A stretch of DNA of 64,000 bases from Lachnospiraceae bacterium. Lineage in GTDB: Bacteria; Bacillota; Clostridia; Lachnospirales; Lachnospiraceae. Position 1 is the stretch's first letter. Every line of letters begins with the position of its first letter. The stretch covers positions 62,001-126,000 of the forward strand of contig CAJTCE010000004.1 of assembly GCA_910574745.1 (NCBI GenBank). Direction: 5' to 3'. Made by a program: the position numbers and the translations under genes. The notes beneath the pieces are model-generated. The model was not told the origin of the DNA and made no database searches. It saw nothing but the letters and a program-made list of their open reading frames with translations. Below are positions 26,489 through 35,538 of the stretch, piece after piece.

Positions 26489-26676
26489 GAGTCCATAGTG
26501 CGGACCACGGTATAGCCCACGGTACAGTCCGCAGTGCAGTCCGCAGTGCGCATTCGGAAAACCTTTGGTTTTCCTCATCGCGGGCTTCGCCCTATGAAAA
26601 CCGGCATGAGCAAATTCGTCTGCAAGCAGCCGATTTGTTCCTGACGGTTTTCGCACTGCTCATTGCCTGTGCGGAC
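26489..26676. repeat. Structured, repeat-rich intergenic element
   Basis: Within the 470-nt gap 26414-26883 this stretch is dense in symmetry. CAGTCCGCAGTG is directly repeated at 26525-26536 and 26537-26548. GTCCGCA (26539-26545) pairs with TGCGGAC (26670-26676), and CAGTGCG (26544-26550) with CGCACTG (26652-26658). Inside are the hairpins GGAAAACC/GGTTTTCC, GGGC-TTCG-CCC, and GAAAACCG…CGGTTTTC with an inner stem. It could be a structured RNA, a replication or recombination hairpin, or a mobile palindromic repeat. The rest of the gap (26677-26883) shows nothing clear beyond the ribosome site of the next gene. Confidence 0.55.
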
Positions 26677-26883
26677 ATTTTAGCATAGAAGAATGACAAA
26701 ATAAAGTCGTGGTTGGTGTTCGGGAATTGTGATGGTTGCCTGTTTTGTGCTTTGTGTGTCCATATGTGACCGCAAAAAGTCCGTTTATGACCATGGGTTA
26801 ATACAGGCGTTTTATGATGACGAAATAATGAGTGAAGATTGTTTTAGGCAGTATTGTGTTTAAAATGAAAAGGAGGTCATTTT

Positions 26884-27366
26884 ATGAATACGAAAACCAT
26901 GGAAGGAATTGTCGGGGCGAAAACCAACATGAATATGCTGAATACTCCTATGAGAGTGTATAGGGAAGCAAGGCGGAAAGGAGATACCGGTGCCATGGAG
27001 CGGGCCATGGGATATGCGGGGGATTATTCAAAGAAGGCCGAGAGTTATCGTAAGGAAACGATGGAAGGCATGAAAGAGGACGCTAAAGAGGCCAGGGAAA
27101 AGGAAAAGGCGGAACGTGAGAAAGCCATCGAAAAGAGGAAGGAAGAAAGAAAGGAAGCGGAAGAAAGAGTAGAAAAGCTTCAGGATAGAAATACAGATAC
27201 GGTAGAAATCAGCGAAGAGGGAAAGATTTTATGCCAGGAGATGATAGAGAAGCAGGAGAATGGAACCGGCGTCTCTCATGAACAGGAACATCTTGGCGGT
27301 GGAACAACCCATGGAACCGCTACAGGCACTCCGGCTTTCAAGGCGCCTGATATAGAGGCGGATTAA
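26884..27366 (+). CDS. Hypothetical coiled-coil protein
   Basis: A 160-aa protein with no recognised domain. Residues about 50-105 are almost entirely K, E, R and A in a heptad-like pattern (REKEKAEREKAIEKRKEER), predicting a long charged helix or coiled coil. The N-terminus (EGIVGAKTNMNML) and the G/T-rich C-terminus (HLGGGTTHGTATGTP) are likely flexible. AAAAGGAGG precedes ATG 26884. No signal peptide or membrane segment. It lies alone between the structured element and the cyclopropane synthase gene. Function not assignable. Confidence 0.8.
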   Translation: MNTKTMEGIVGAKTNMNMLNTPMRVYREARRKGDTGAMERAMGYAGDYSKKAESYRKETMEGMKEDAKEAREKEKAEREKAIEKRKEERKEAEERVEKLQDRNTDTVEISEEGKILCQEMIEKQENGTGVSHEQEHLGGGTTHGTATGTPAFKAPDIEAD

Positions 27367-27543
27367 GAGAATCAGGCTTTCGGTACATTCGGACCGGAAG
27401 CCGTTTCGGCATTACAGAAGGCAGTATTACATCAGTCATTTGCTTTGTATATTAGAGTTTCCCATGAATAGAATGGCAAAGAATCTTTATAATAATAAAG
27501 AGAAATCATTATCATAAAGATTTGGTCATTGGAAAGGGAAAAA

Positions 27544-28710
27544 ATGAAATTAGCAGAAAACGAATTCTTAAAGTATATGAGCAAATTTGAGAAAAACCCC
27601 TTTGAGATAGTTTTGCATGGGGAATCACACTTGATCGGAAGCGGAAAGCCGGCGTTTTCGGTCGTATTCCATAAAACACCGGAAATCAATGAATTGCTGA
27701 CAAGCACCTCTATTGCCCTTGGCAAAGCATATATGGATGGAGATATAGAAATTAAAGGGGAGCTTTATGATGCATTGAATCTGTTCCTTGGACAGATGGG
27801 AGAATTTTCAACGGATCGGAAGAAGCTTAAGAAGCTGATTTTTACTTCCGGTTCAAAAAAGAATCAAAAAAAGGAAGTTTCCTCCCACTATGATATCGGG
27901 AATGATTTCTATCGATTATGGTTGGATGAAACCATGAGTTATTCCTGTGGATATTTCGGGAATAATACGGATACGCTTTATGACGCCCAGTGCAATAAGA
28001 TAAACCGGACGCTTCAAAAGCTTCATTTGGAAGAAGGAATGAGCCTTTGTGATATTGGGTGCGGATGGGGATTTTTGCTGATTCAGGCGGCGAAGCAGTA
28101 TAAAGTGCATGGTGTGGGAATAACGCTCAGCGAAGAACAGAAGAAAGAATTTGAACGTAGGATCCGGGAAGAGAATCTGGAAGAATACTTAACTGTAAAG
28201 CTTCTTGATTACCGAGACCTGCCGGATGTGGGACAGAAATTTGACCGTATAGTCAGCATAGGGATGGTGGAACATGTGGGGCGGCAGAACTACCGTGAAT
28301 TTATGCAGTGTGTAAAAGACGCCCTTAAGCCGGGAGGCATTTTTCTGCTTCATTATATCAGTGCGCTTTTGGAGTATCCGGGCGATGCGTGGATCAAAAA
28401 ATATATCTTTCCGGGAGGCGTTATTCCGAGCCTGCGGGAAATCATCAATATTGCGGGAGAACTGCGTTTCTACACTCTGGATGTGGAGAGCTGGAGGCGG
28501 CATTATAATAAGACGCTGCTGTGCTGGAACGATAATTTCCAAAAGCACCGCGACCAGGTAGTTAAGATGTTTGACGAAAAGTTTGCACGGATGTGGGAGT
28601 TGTATTTATGCGCCTGCGCCGCTACATTTATGAACGGAATTATCGATCTGCACCAGATTGTGTTTATAAACGGTGTGAATAATGAACTGCCCATGGTCAG
28701 ATGGTATTGA
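27544..28710 (+). CDS. cfa: Cyclopropane-fatty-acyl-phospholipid synthase
   Basis: A 388-aa SAM-dependent enzyme that adds a methylene bridge to double bonds of membrane lipids. It has the family's N-terminal region with a SCP-like fold, then SSHYDIGNDFYRLWLDETMSYS, the SAM loop LCDIGCGWGFLLIQA, and SIGMVEHVG with the conserved glutamate. ATG 27544 follows GGAAAGGG at 6 nt; a TTG at 27529 is in frame but less likely. Single gene between a hypothetical protein and a MATE exporter. Expected at stationary phase or acid stress; AT-rich sequence 27497-27516 upstream may hold the promoter. Confidence 0.94.
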   Translation: MKLAENEFLKYMSKFEKNPFEIVLHGESHLIGSGKPAFSVVFHKTPEINELLTSTSIALGKAYMDGDIEIKGELYDALNLFLGQMGEFSTDRKKLKKLIFTSGSKKNQKKEVSSHYDIGNDFYRLWLDETMSYSCGYFGNNTDTLYDAQCNKINRTLQKLHLEEGMSLCDIGCGWGFLLIQAAKQYKVHGVGITLSEEQKKEFERRIREENLEEYLTVKLLDYRDLPDVGQKFDRIVSIGMVEHVGRQNYREFMQCVKDALKPGGIFLLHYISALLEYPGDAWIKKYIFPGGVIPSLREIINIAGELRFYTLDVESWRRHYNKTLLCWNDNFQKHRDQVVKMFDEKFARMWELYLCACAATFMNGIIDLHQIVFINGVNNELPMVRWY

Positions 28711-28764
28711 TATAAGGGAACAGAAGTATTGAAATACAGGAAAGCCATGTGATACAATGGCTTC

Positions 28765-30189
28765 ATGAATAAGGATTTAACAAAAGGAAACGTGACAAAA
28801 ACAATGCTTATATTTGCGGCTCCCATGATTCTGGGCAATCTGCTGCAGCAATGCTATAATATTGCGGACAGTCTGATTGTAGGAAGATTTCTGGGAGCCC
28901 ATGCCCTTGGGGCTGTGGGAAGCGCCTATACCTTAATGACATTTCTGACGTCGGTACTGATCGGATTGTGCATGGGAAGCGGTTCTCTTTTTTCATTCTA
29001 TTTTGGAAAGGGCGACAGGGAAGGGTTACATAATTCTGCTTTCGCCTCCTTCCGCTTTATAGGAAGCATTACAATTGTAATGAATATAGCGGTATTTTTG
29101 GGGATAGACGGGATACTGAAGCTTTTAAAGGTTCCGGCCTCCGTTTACGCCATGATGCGGGAATATGTCTTTATCATCTTTATGGGAATTGTCTTTGTAT
29201 TTCTCTACAATTACTTTGCCTATCTGCTGCGGGCCATGGGAGATTCCGTTACGCCCCTTTTGTTTTTGGGAGCGGCGGCCCTTCTCAACATCGGGCTGGA
29301 TTTACTGTTTATTGCAAAATTTTCCAGGGGCATTCAGGGAGCGGCTGTGGCGACGGTCATTGCCCAGATGTTTTCAGGATTAGGTATCGGGTGTTATGTT
29401 TTGCTGAAGGAAGTTTTTTCGAAGGAAGAACGAAAAAGGGTTTTTCTTCCGAAACGTAGTACGGGGCATTCCGACGATGACTGCATGGATGGATCGGTTA
29501 CGTCTGTCGGCAGCATAAAGGATGGCGTCTTAGGGAGCCGGAATCAAAACAGAAATTTTACGGGAGAAGTCATCCGTTTTTCCATGGCGGCATGCGTCCA
29601 GCAGTCGGTTATGAACTTCGGGATTCTGATGATACAGGGATTGGTCAACAGCTTCGGCACGGCGGTCATGGCGGCCTTTGCGGCGGCAGTCAAAATTGAC
29701 ACGCTGGCTTATATGCCCGCCCAGGAGTTTGCCAATGCATACTCTATCTTTATTTCCCAGAATTACGGGGCGGGAGAACAAAAACGCATCAGGAAAGGAA
29801 CAAAATCGGCAATTATCATTTCCGTATTGTTTTGTCTGGTCATTTCCTGCGTGGTTTACATAAAGTCTCCGCAATTGATGCAGTTATTTGTAAAAAGCAC
29901 GGAAGAGGAAATTATCCGTATCGGAACCGGATATCTGCGTATAGAAGGGGCATTTTATTGGGGAATCGGACTGTTATTCCTGCTTTATGGCTATTTCAGA
30001 GGGAACGGGAGGCCGGAGGTTTCGGTTATTTTAACGGTTATTTCCTTAGGAACAAGAGTGGCGTTGGCCTACGTCTTGTCCCCGCTGCCGCAAATCGGCG
30101 TATACGGGATCTGGTGGGCCATTCCCATAGGCTGGATTTTAGCAGATATCGCAGGTCTCCTTTTTATCAATCCATTGACAAGCACCTGA
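28765..30189 (+). CDS. MATE family efflux transporter
   Basis: A 474-aa membrane protein with about twelve hydrophobic helices in two homologous halves. The opening PMILGNLLQQCYNIADSLIVG and later MLIQGLVNSFG-like LMIQGLVNSFGTAVMAAFAA are typical of the DinF/NorM-type MatE repeats. The cytoplasmic loop between the halves is longer than usual and polar (HSDDDCMDGSVTSVGSIKDG). Such proteins use Na+ or H+ gradients to export cationic drugs or metabolites. Substrate unknown. Transcribed in the same direction as neighbours, with a 54-nt gap from cfa. Confidence 0.92.
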   Translation: MNKDLTKGNVTKTMLIFAAPMILGNLLQQCYNIADSLIVGRFLGAHALGAVGSAYTLMTFLTSVLIGLCMGSGSLFSFYFGKGDREGLHNSAFASFRFIGSITIVMNIAVFLGIDGILKLLKVPASVYAMMREYVFIIFMGIVFVFLYNYFAYLLRAMGDSVTPLLFLGAAALLNIGLDLLFIAKFSRGIQGAAVATVIAQMFSGLGIGCYVLLKEVFSKEERKRVFLPKRSTGHSDDDCMDGSVTSVGSIKDGVLGSRNQNRNFTGEVIRFSMAACVQQSVMNFGILMIQGLVNSFGTAVMAAFAAAVKIDTLAYMPAQEFANAYSIFISQNYGAGEQKRIRKGTKSAIIISVLFCLVISCVVYIKSPQLMQLFVKSTEEEIIRIGTGYLRIEGAFYWGIGLLFLLYGYFRGNGRPEVSVILTVISLGTRVALAYVLSPLPQIGVYGIWWAIPIGWILADIAGLLFINPLTST

Positions 30190-30242
30190 TATTTTCTTAT
30201 AATGTTTTCGTAACAAATCTATAATTTAAAGAGGATAGGGAT

Positions 30243-31349
30243 ATGAAGAAAAAACTAATGTATAGCCTGTTGGTATGCGGACTGGTTTTAAGCCTTACGG
30301 CATGCGGCAAGGACAAAAAGGAGGATGAGACGCCCGCTGGGCCTGAACCGGCAATTGAGGATACCGTTACGGTAGTGGAGTCGGAAGAGGAAGAGCCGGT
30401 TGCGGAAGAAGTAAGGGAAGGTATGTACCGCAGCGAGCTGACCAACGAGTGGATTGACGAAAGCCTGAAGAACCAGAGACCGGTTGCGGTTATGATTGAT
30501 AATGAAAAGACTGCGCTGCCTCATTACGGCATCAGCGAAGCGGATGTTGTTTATGAAATGATGAACAGTACCATGAACGGTCATATTACCAGATTTATGG
30601 TATTGGTAAAGGATTGGGATAAGATTGAACAGTTGGGAAGTATCCGGAGTACCCGTACCACCAACCTGCAGATTGCACCGGAATGGAATGCGGTTGTGTG
30701 CCATGACGGCGGACCTTTCTATATTGACTACTTTTTAGTAAATCCTTTCGTGGATAACTTTAACGGTGGTTTCGGACGTGTAAACAACGGAAAGGCAAGA
30801 GAGTTTACCGAATACATTTTAAGCGGAGAGATAGCAAAGAGATTTGAGAACTCCGGCATAGACAAGGAATACAACCAGTTCTATCAGGGAGCGCATTTCC
30901 AGTTTGCATCCGAAGCAAATCCCGTGGACTTGTCACAGAGTTCCAACGTAAGGACCTGTACAAAGATCGAACTGCCCTTTGAACACAACAATTCCCGTCT
31001 CGAATACATTCCGGAAAGCGGATTGTACCGTTATTCCGAGTATGGCGGAGAATACAAGGACGCAGGTAACGGCGCATATATGGAATTTACCAATGTTATT
31101 TTGCAGGAAACCAAATATGAGCAGCTAGACACGAACGGCTATATGAACTTCTTTGTAAAAGACGGAAACGGCATGGGCGGCTATTACATTACCGGCGGAC
31201 AGGCTATTCCCATTATGTGGGACAAGCAGGATGATATTTATCCTACCAAGTATTATGATCTGGACGGAAATGAAATTATTTTAAATACCGGAAAGACCTA
31301 TATCGCGTTGGTTGCAAATGACGTATGGCAGGATCTGGTAGTAGAATAA
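30243..31349 (+). CDS. DUF3048 family lipoprotein (YerB-like)
   Basis: A 368-aa secreted protein. The signal peptide ends with the lipobox LSLTAC (Cys21), followed by an acidic linker (residues about 26-60), so it should be anchored to the outer face of the membrane. The mature part has PVAVMIDNEKTALPHYGISE and RSTRTTNLQIAPEW with HDGGPFYI, the DUF3048 pattern seen in B. subtilis YerB. The function of the family is not established. AAAGAGGATAGGG precedes ATG 30243 and a TATAAT lies just upstream. Confidence 0.88.
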   Translation: MKKKLMYSLLVCGLVLSLTACGKDKKEDETPAGPEPAIEDTVTVVESEEEEPVAEEVREGMYRSELTNEWIDESLKNQRPVAVMIDNEKTALPHYGISEADVVYEMMNSTMNGHITRFMVLVKDWDKIEQLGSIRSTRTTNLQIAPEWNAVVCHDGGPFYIDYFLVNPFVDNFNGGFGRVNNGKAREFTEYILSGEIAKRFENSGIDKEYNQFYQGAHFQFASEANPVDLSQSSNVRTCTKIELPFEHNNSRLEYIPESGLYRYSEYGGEYKDAGNGAYMEFTNVILQETKYEQLDTNGYMNFFVKDGNGMGGYYITGGQAIPIMWDKQDDIYPTKYYDLDGNEIILNTGKTYIALVANDVWQDLVVE

Positions 31350-31418
31350 GAATACAAAAAACAGTCAAAGCAGACGGTAAAGTAAAACGGTATAGAGTAA
31401 GACCGCAATAAAATTGCA

Positions 31419-31735
31419 TTGACAAACTTTACGGGTTATGTAATGATATGATTGTATGAGCGTTATGGATAATTACGCAAATAACAGCCCTTTATCATAA
31501 GCCAACGGACAGGCGGGGCAATTGCCGAGGGTGGCCTTATGCCACATTATTGATAGAGCTGACAGGCTCGATTTTATAAGTTGATTACTTAATAATCAGT
31601 GTAGTACACATCATCTTGTGAAACGGTCAATAAGAAAAGCAATGTATTTGTTTTAATTACTCCGGATGAAAAGCTTATACGATATTTGTAGGTATATGAC
31701 TTTTAATAAAAAAGCAGGTGGTGACACCTGCTTTT
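31419..31735 (+). ncRNA. Candidate structured RNA upstream of the polyamine operon (family not identified)
   Basis: The 452-nt gap 31350-31801 contains a promoter-like TTGACA (31419) with AATGAT 17 nt on, then a folded region. ATTGTATGAGC (31451-31461) pairs with GCTTATACGAT (31673-31683) as an 11-bp closing helix with G-U pairs. Inside are GTGGC-cttat-GCCAC (31531-31545), GAGC-6-GCTC (31556-31569), TGATTA-5-TAATCA (31582-31598) and GTTAT…ATAAC (31462-31485). At the end AAAAGCAGGTG-gtga-CACCTGCTTTT (31710-31735) is an 11-bp hairpin. The RNA could be a free sRNA (raiA- or 6S-like in size) or a cis leader for the decarboxylase gene. I could not match it to a named class. Confidence 0.6.
31710..31735 (+). 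terminator. Terminal hairpin before the arginine decarboxylase gene
   Basis: Perfect 11-bp stem AAAAGCAGGTG/CACCTGCTTTT with GTGA loop. The T run is only the four Ts in the stem, then GTAATG, so termination may be partial. It ends 66 nt before the decarboxylase start, the position expected either for the end of a free RNA or for an attenuator. Confidence 0.6.
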
Positions 31736-31801
31736 GTAATGTTGCGGATTTGGCAGGGCATATATATTTTAGGGAAAGGGCGCAGCAGAGAGGTAAGGAA
31801 A

Positions 31802-33259
31802 ATGAACCTGGAAAGACAGAAATCAGCCCCCATTTATGAGGCTCTAGAAAAGTTCAGAAAGAAAAGAGTGGTTCCATTTGATGTTCCCGGGCATAAAAGA
31901 GGCAGGGGAAATCCGGAGCTGGTAGAGCTTTTAGGCGAAAAATGTGTGGGACTGGATGTAAATTCCATGAAACCCTTAGACAACCTGTGCCACCCTGTTT
32001 CGGTCATCAGGGAGGCGGAGGAGCTGGCTGCGGACGCATTTATGGCGGAGCATGCCTTTTTAATGATCGGCGGCACCACATCGGCGGTACAGAGCATGAT
32101 TTTATCTGTCTGCAAAAGCGGGGATAAGATCATTCTGCCCAGAAATGTCCATAAAAGCGTTATCAATGCCCTGGTTATCTGCGGTGCGGTTCCCGTATAT
32201 GTAGAGCCGGAGGTAAATGACAGAATCGGGATCGCACTGGCAATGGAGACTGCTCCTTTAGAACGGACCATAAAAGAAAATCCCGATGCGGTGGCGGTTT
32301 TAGTGAATAATCCCACTTATTACGGCATCTGTTCGGATCTAAGGAGTATTGTGAAACTGGCTCATTGCTATGGCATTCAGGTGCTTGTGGATGAGGCTCA
32401 CGGCACGCATTTGTACTTTGGGGAAAATCTGCCCGTATCGGCAATGGAGGCAGGCGCCGATTATGCGGCGGTTTCCATGCACAAATCAGGAGGCAGCCTG
32501 ACCCAGAGTTCCCTCCTTTTGACCAATAACGGCGTCAATGCGGATTATGTAAGGCAGATTATCAATTTAACCCAGACTACCAGCGCTTCCTATCTGCTTT
32601 TATCGAGCCTTGATATTTCCAGAAGGAATCTGGCGTTGAGAGGAAAGGAGTCTTTTGCCAAGGTAGTGCAGATGGCAGAGTACGCAAGGGAAGAAATCAA
32701 TGCCATCGGTGGTTATTATGCTTATAGCAAGGAATTGGTAAACGGAAAAAGTGTTTTTGATTATGACGTGACAAAGCTTTCTATTCATACCCAGGGAATC
32801 GGATTGACCGGTATTGAAGTATATGATCTGCTGCGGGATGAATATGATATTCAGATAGAATTTGGCGATATCGGGAATATATTAGCCTATATTTCCATCG
32901 GCGACAGAATCCGTGATATTGAACGGCTTGTGGGAGCTCTTTCAGATATCAAAAGGCTTTATGAGCGGGATGGAAGCGATCTGGTAACGGGAGAATATAT
33001 TCAGCCCCAGGTTGTAATGAGTCCCCAGAAGGCTTTTTATTCGCAAAAGATTTCTCTTCCTATTGAGGAAACAAAAGGAGCCGTCTGCGGGGAATTTGTT
33101 ATGTGTTACCCGCCGGGAATTCCCATTCTGGCTCCCGGTGAGAGAATCAGCAGTGAGATCATTGAATATATTTTATATGCAGGCGAAAAGGGCTGCTCTT
33201 TGCAGGGAACGGAAGACCCGGAAGTGAAAAGGCTCAATGTTATAAGGCAGGAGAGGTAA
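31802..33259 (+). CDS. speA: Arginine (Orn/Lys/Arg family) decarboxylase, PLP-dependent
   Basis: A 485-aa fold-type I decarboxylase of the short Bacillus-type group. It has PFDVPGHKRGRGNPEL near the N-terminus, VDEAHGTH and SMHKSGGSLTQSS, whose lysine is the expected PLP site, then a C-terminal domain with VMCYPPGIPILAPGE. The operon encodes agmatine deiminase and N-carbamoylputrescine amidase downstream, so arginine to agmatine is the likely reaction; lysine or ornithine cannot be excluded from the family alone. The frame is open from 31718, but ATG 31802 after AGAGAGGTAAGG is the normal start. Confidence 0.92.
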   Translation: MNLERQKSAPIYEALEKFRKKRVVPFDVPGHKRGRGNPELVELLGEKCVGLDVNSMKPLDNLCHPVSVIREAEELAADAFMAEHAFLMIGGTTSAVQSMILSVCKSGDKIILPRNVHKSVINALVICGAVPVYVEPEVNDRIGIALAMETAPLERTIKENPDAVAVLVNNPTYYGICSDLRSIVKLAHCYGIQVLVDEAHGTHLYFGENLPVSAMEAGADYAAVSMHKSGGSLTQSSLLLTNNGVNADYVRQIINLTQTTSASYLLLSSLDISRRNLALRGKESFAKVVQMAEYAREEINAIGGYYAYSKELVNGKSVFDYDVTKLSIHTQGIGLTGIEVYDLLRDEYDIQIEFGDIGNILAYISIGDRIRDIERLVGALSDIKRLYERDGSDLVTGEYIQPQVVMSPQKAFYSQKISLPIEETKGAVCGEFVMCYPPGIPILAPGERISSEIIEYILYAGEKGCSLQGTEDPEVKRLNVIRQER

Positions 33260-33360
33260 ATCCTGTAAATGTGCAGCTTATGAATGTCAGCCGGATGCCT
33301 CTTTGCAGGCAATGGGAATCAGACCCTTACGGGAATAAAGAGCAAAAAGGAGGAAGAGCC

Positions 33361-34218
33361 GTGGAAATGTGGTTTTCCGAAATGCATACCCAGAATGTGA
33401 AAATATCCATCCGAACGGATAAGCAGTTATACAGCGCTCAAAGCGATTACCAGAGGATTGATGTTTTTGAATCCCCGGAATTCGGGAGATTCGTTACTCT
33501 GGACGGAGATATTATATTTTCCGAAGCGGATGAATTTATTTATAATGAAATGGTAACTCATGTTCCCATGAGCGTGCATCCCGATGTGAAAAAGGTATTG
33601 ATCATCGGCGGAGGAGACGGCGGCGTTGCAAGGGAATTTTGCAGATATGATGAAATAGATGAAATCGACGTGGTGGAGTCGGATGACATGTTCGTAGAGG
33701 TATGCAGGAAGTTCTTTCCCGAGACGGCAAAGGGCTTTGAGGACGCCAGGGTAAAGATTTATTATGAAGACGGACTTCGCTTTTTACGGGGCAAAATAAA
33801 TGCCTATGATATCATTGTCAATGATTCCACAGATCCCTTTGGCTATACGGAAGGACTGTTTACCAAGGAATTTTACGGAAGCTGTTTTAAGGCGTTAAAG
33901 GAAGACGGCATTATGGTTTACCAGCACGGAAGTCCCTTTTATGACGAGGATGAAGTGGCATGCAGGAGTATGCACAGGAAGGCTTATAAGAGCTTTCCGG
34001 TAAGCCGGGTCTATCAGGCACATATTCCCACCTGTCCGTCCGGCTACTGGCTCTTTGGCTTTGCATCCAAAAAGTACCATCCTTTAAATGATTTCAAGCC
34101 GGAAAGCTTTAATAAAAGAAAATTAGAAACCTGGTATTATACGACCAATCTGCATACAGGAGCTTTCATGCTGCCCAAATATGTGGAAGATTTACTGGAA
34201 GAGGAGGAAAATTCATGA
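33361..34218 (+). CDS. speE: Spermidine synthase (polyamine aminopropyltransferase)
   Basis: A 285-aa class I aminopropyltransferase. The cofactor loop IIGGGDGGVAREFCRY and the segment NDSTDPFGYTEGLFTKEFY match SpeE. The enzyme normally transfers the aminopropyl group of decarboxylated SAM to putrescine. GTG 33361 is preferred: AGGAGG (33348-33353) is 7 nt upstream; ATG 33367 is an alternative. The upstream in-frame extension to 33271 has no conserved sequence. No speD (SAM decarboxylase) is in the window, although an unlinked one is possible. Its 3' end overlaps the next gene by ATGA. Confidence 0.92.
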   Translation: MEMWFSEMHTQNVKISIRTDKQLYSAQSDYQRIDVFESPEFGRFVTLDGDIIFSEADEFIYNEMVTHVPMSVHPDVKKVLIIGGGDGGVAREFCRYDEIDEIDVVESDDMFVEVCRKFFPETAKGFEDARVKIYYEDGLRFLRGKINAYDIIVNDSTDPFGYTEGLFTKEFYGSCFKALKEDGIMVYQHGSPFYDEDEVACRSMHRKAYKSFPVSRVYQAHIPTCPSGYWLFGFASKKYHPLNDFKPESFNKRKLETWYYTTNLHTGAFMLPKYVEDLLEEEENS

Positions 34219-35474
34219 GCAGGTTATTAATTATAGGGTGTGGCGGCGTTGCCCAGGTGGCAATCAAAAAATGCTGCCAGAACAGCGAGGTGTTTACGGA
34301 AATCTGTATTGCCAGCCGTACAAAGGAAAAGTGCGACAGGGTAAAGGAAGAGGTCGCTCAATGGACCAAAACAAAGGTTACCACGGCATATGTGGATGCG
34401 GATAAAAAAGAGGAAGTGGTTTCCCTGATTGATTCCTACAAGCCGGATGCGGTTTTGAATGTGGCTCTGCCTTATCAGGACCTGACTATTATGGATGCCT
34501 GTGTGGAATGTAAGGTTTCTTATGTCGACACTGCCAACTATGAGGCGGAGGATACCAACGATCCCGCATGGCGGGGGATTTATGAGGAACGCTGCAAGAG
34601 ACTGGGCTTCAGCGCATATTTTGATTATTCCTGGCAGTGGGCATATGAGGAGAAATTTAAGGAGGCAGGCATTACCGCTCTTTTGGGAAGCGGATTTGAC
34701 CCCGGCGTAACAAGCGTTTTTTCTGCCTATGCCTTAAAGCATTACTTTGATGAAATTGAAACCATTGACATATTGGACTGTAACGGCGGGGACCATGGCT
34801 ATCCTTTTGCAACCAATTTCAATCCGGAAATCAATCTCCGTGAAGTTTCCGCTCCCGGCTCCTATTGGGAAAACGGAAAGTGGATAGAGATAGAGCCCAT
34901 GAGCATCAAAAGAGAGTATGACTTTAAAGAAGTGGGTCCAAAGGATATGTACCTGCTGCATCATGAGGAAATTGAATCCTTGGCAAAGAATATTCCGGGA
35001 GTGAAAAGAATCCGCTTTTTCATGAGCTTTGGACAGAGCTATCTTACCCATATGAAGTGTCTGGAAAATGTGGGAATGCTTTCTACAGAGCCGGTTGAAT
35101 TTGAAGGAAAACAAATCGTTCCCATCCAGTTTTTAAAGGCATTGCTGCCGGACCCAGCTACATTAGGCAAAAGAACGGTGGGAAAAACCAATATCGGCTG
35201 TATTTTTACCGGGAAAAAGGACGGAAAAGAAAAGAGCCTTTATATTTACAATGTCTGTGACCATCAGGAATGCTACAAGGAGGTAGGATCCCAGGCGATT
35301 TCCTATACCACCGGCGTGCCTGCTATGATCGGCGCTATGATGTTAGTGACCGGTACATGGAAGGGAGCCGGGGTATTCAATATTGAAGAATTTGATCCGG
35401 ATCCTTACATGGAGGCGTTAAATAAGTGGGGGCTGCCCTGGGTTGTAGAAGAGAATCCTGTGTTGGTAGAATAA
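34215..35474 (+). CDS. Carboxynorspermidine/carboxyspermidine synthase (saccharopine dehydrogenase family)
   Basis: A 419-aa NAD(P)H-dependent enzyme with the N-terminal dinucleotide loop LLIIGCGGVAQVAIKK, YVDTANYE, and LLGSGFDPGVTSVFSAYALK in the middle. It condenses aspartate semialdehyde with a diamine (putrescine or diaminopropane) to give carboxy(nor)spermidine. It overlaps the spermidine synthase gene by ATGA and is followed after 64 nt by the matching decarboxylase. Because putrescine is the product made by this operon, carboxyspermidine is the more likely product. Family sure, diamine choice inferred. Confidence 0.92.
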   Translation: MSRLLIIGCGGVAQVAIKKCCQNSEVFTEICIASRTKEKCDRVKEEVAQWTKTKVTTAYVDADKKEEVVSLIDSYKPDAVLNVALPYQDLTIMDACVECKVSYVDTANYEAEDTNDPAWRGIYEERCKRLGFSAYFDYSWQWAYEEKFKEAGITALLGSGFDPGVTSVFSAYALKHYFDEIETIDILDCNGGDHGYPFATNFNPEINLREVSAPGSYWENGKWIEIEPMSIKREYDFKEVGPKDMYLLHHEEIESLAKNIPGVKRIRFFMSFGQSYLTHMKCLENVGMLSTEPVEFEGKQIVPIQFLKALLPDPATLGKRTVGKTNIGCIFTGKKDGKEKSLYIYNVCDHQECYKEVGSQAISYTTGVPAMIGAMMLVTGTWKGAGVFNIEEFDPDPYMEALNKWGLPWVVEENPVLVE

Positions 35475-35538
35475 CTGCCCGTAATTGAGAAGTAAGACGG
35501 CCGGTGGATTAGCAGAAGGAACATATGGGAGACATAAT

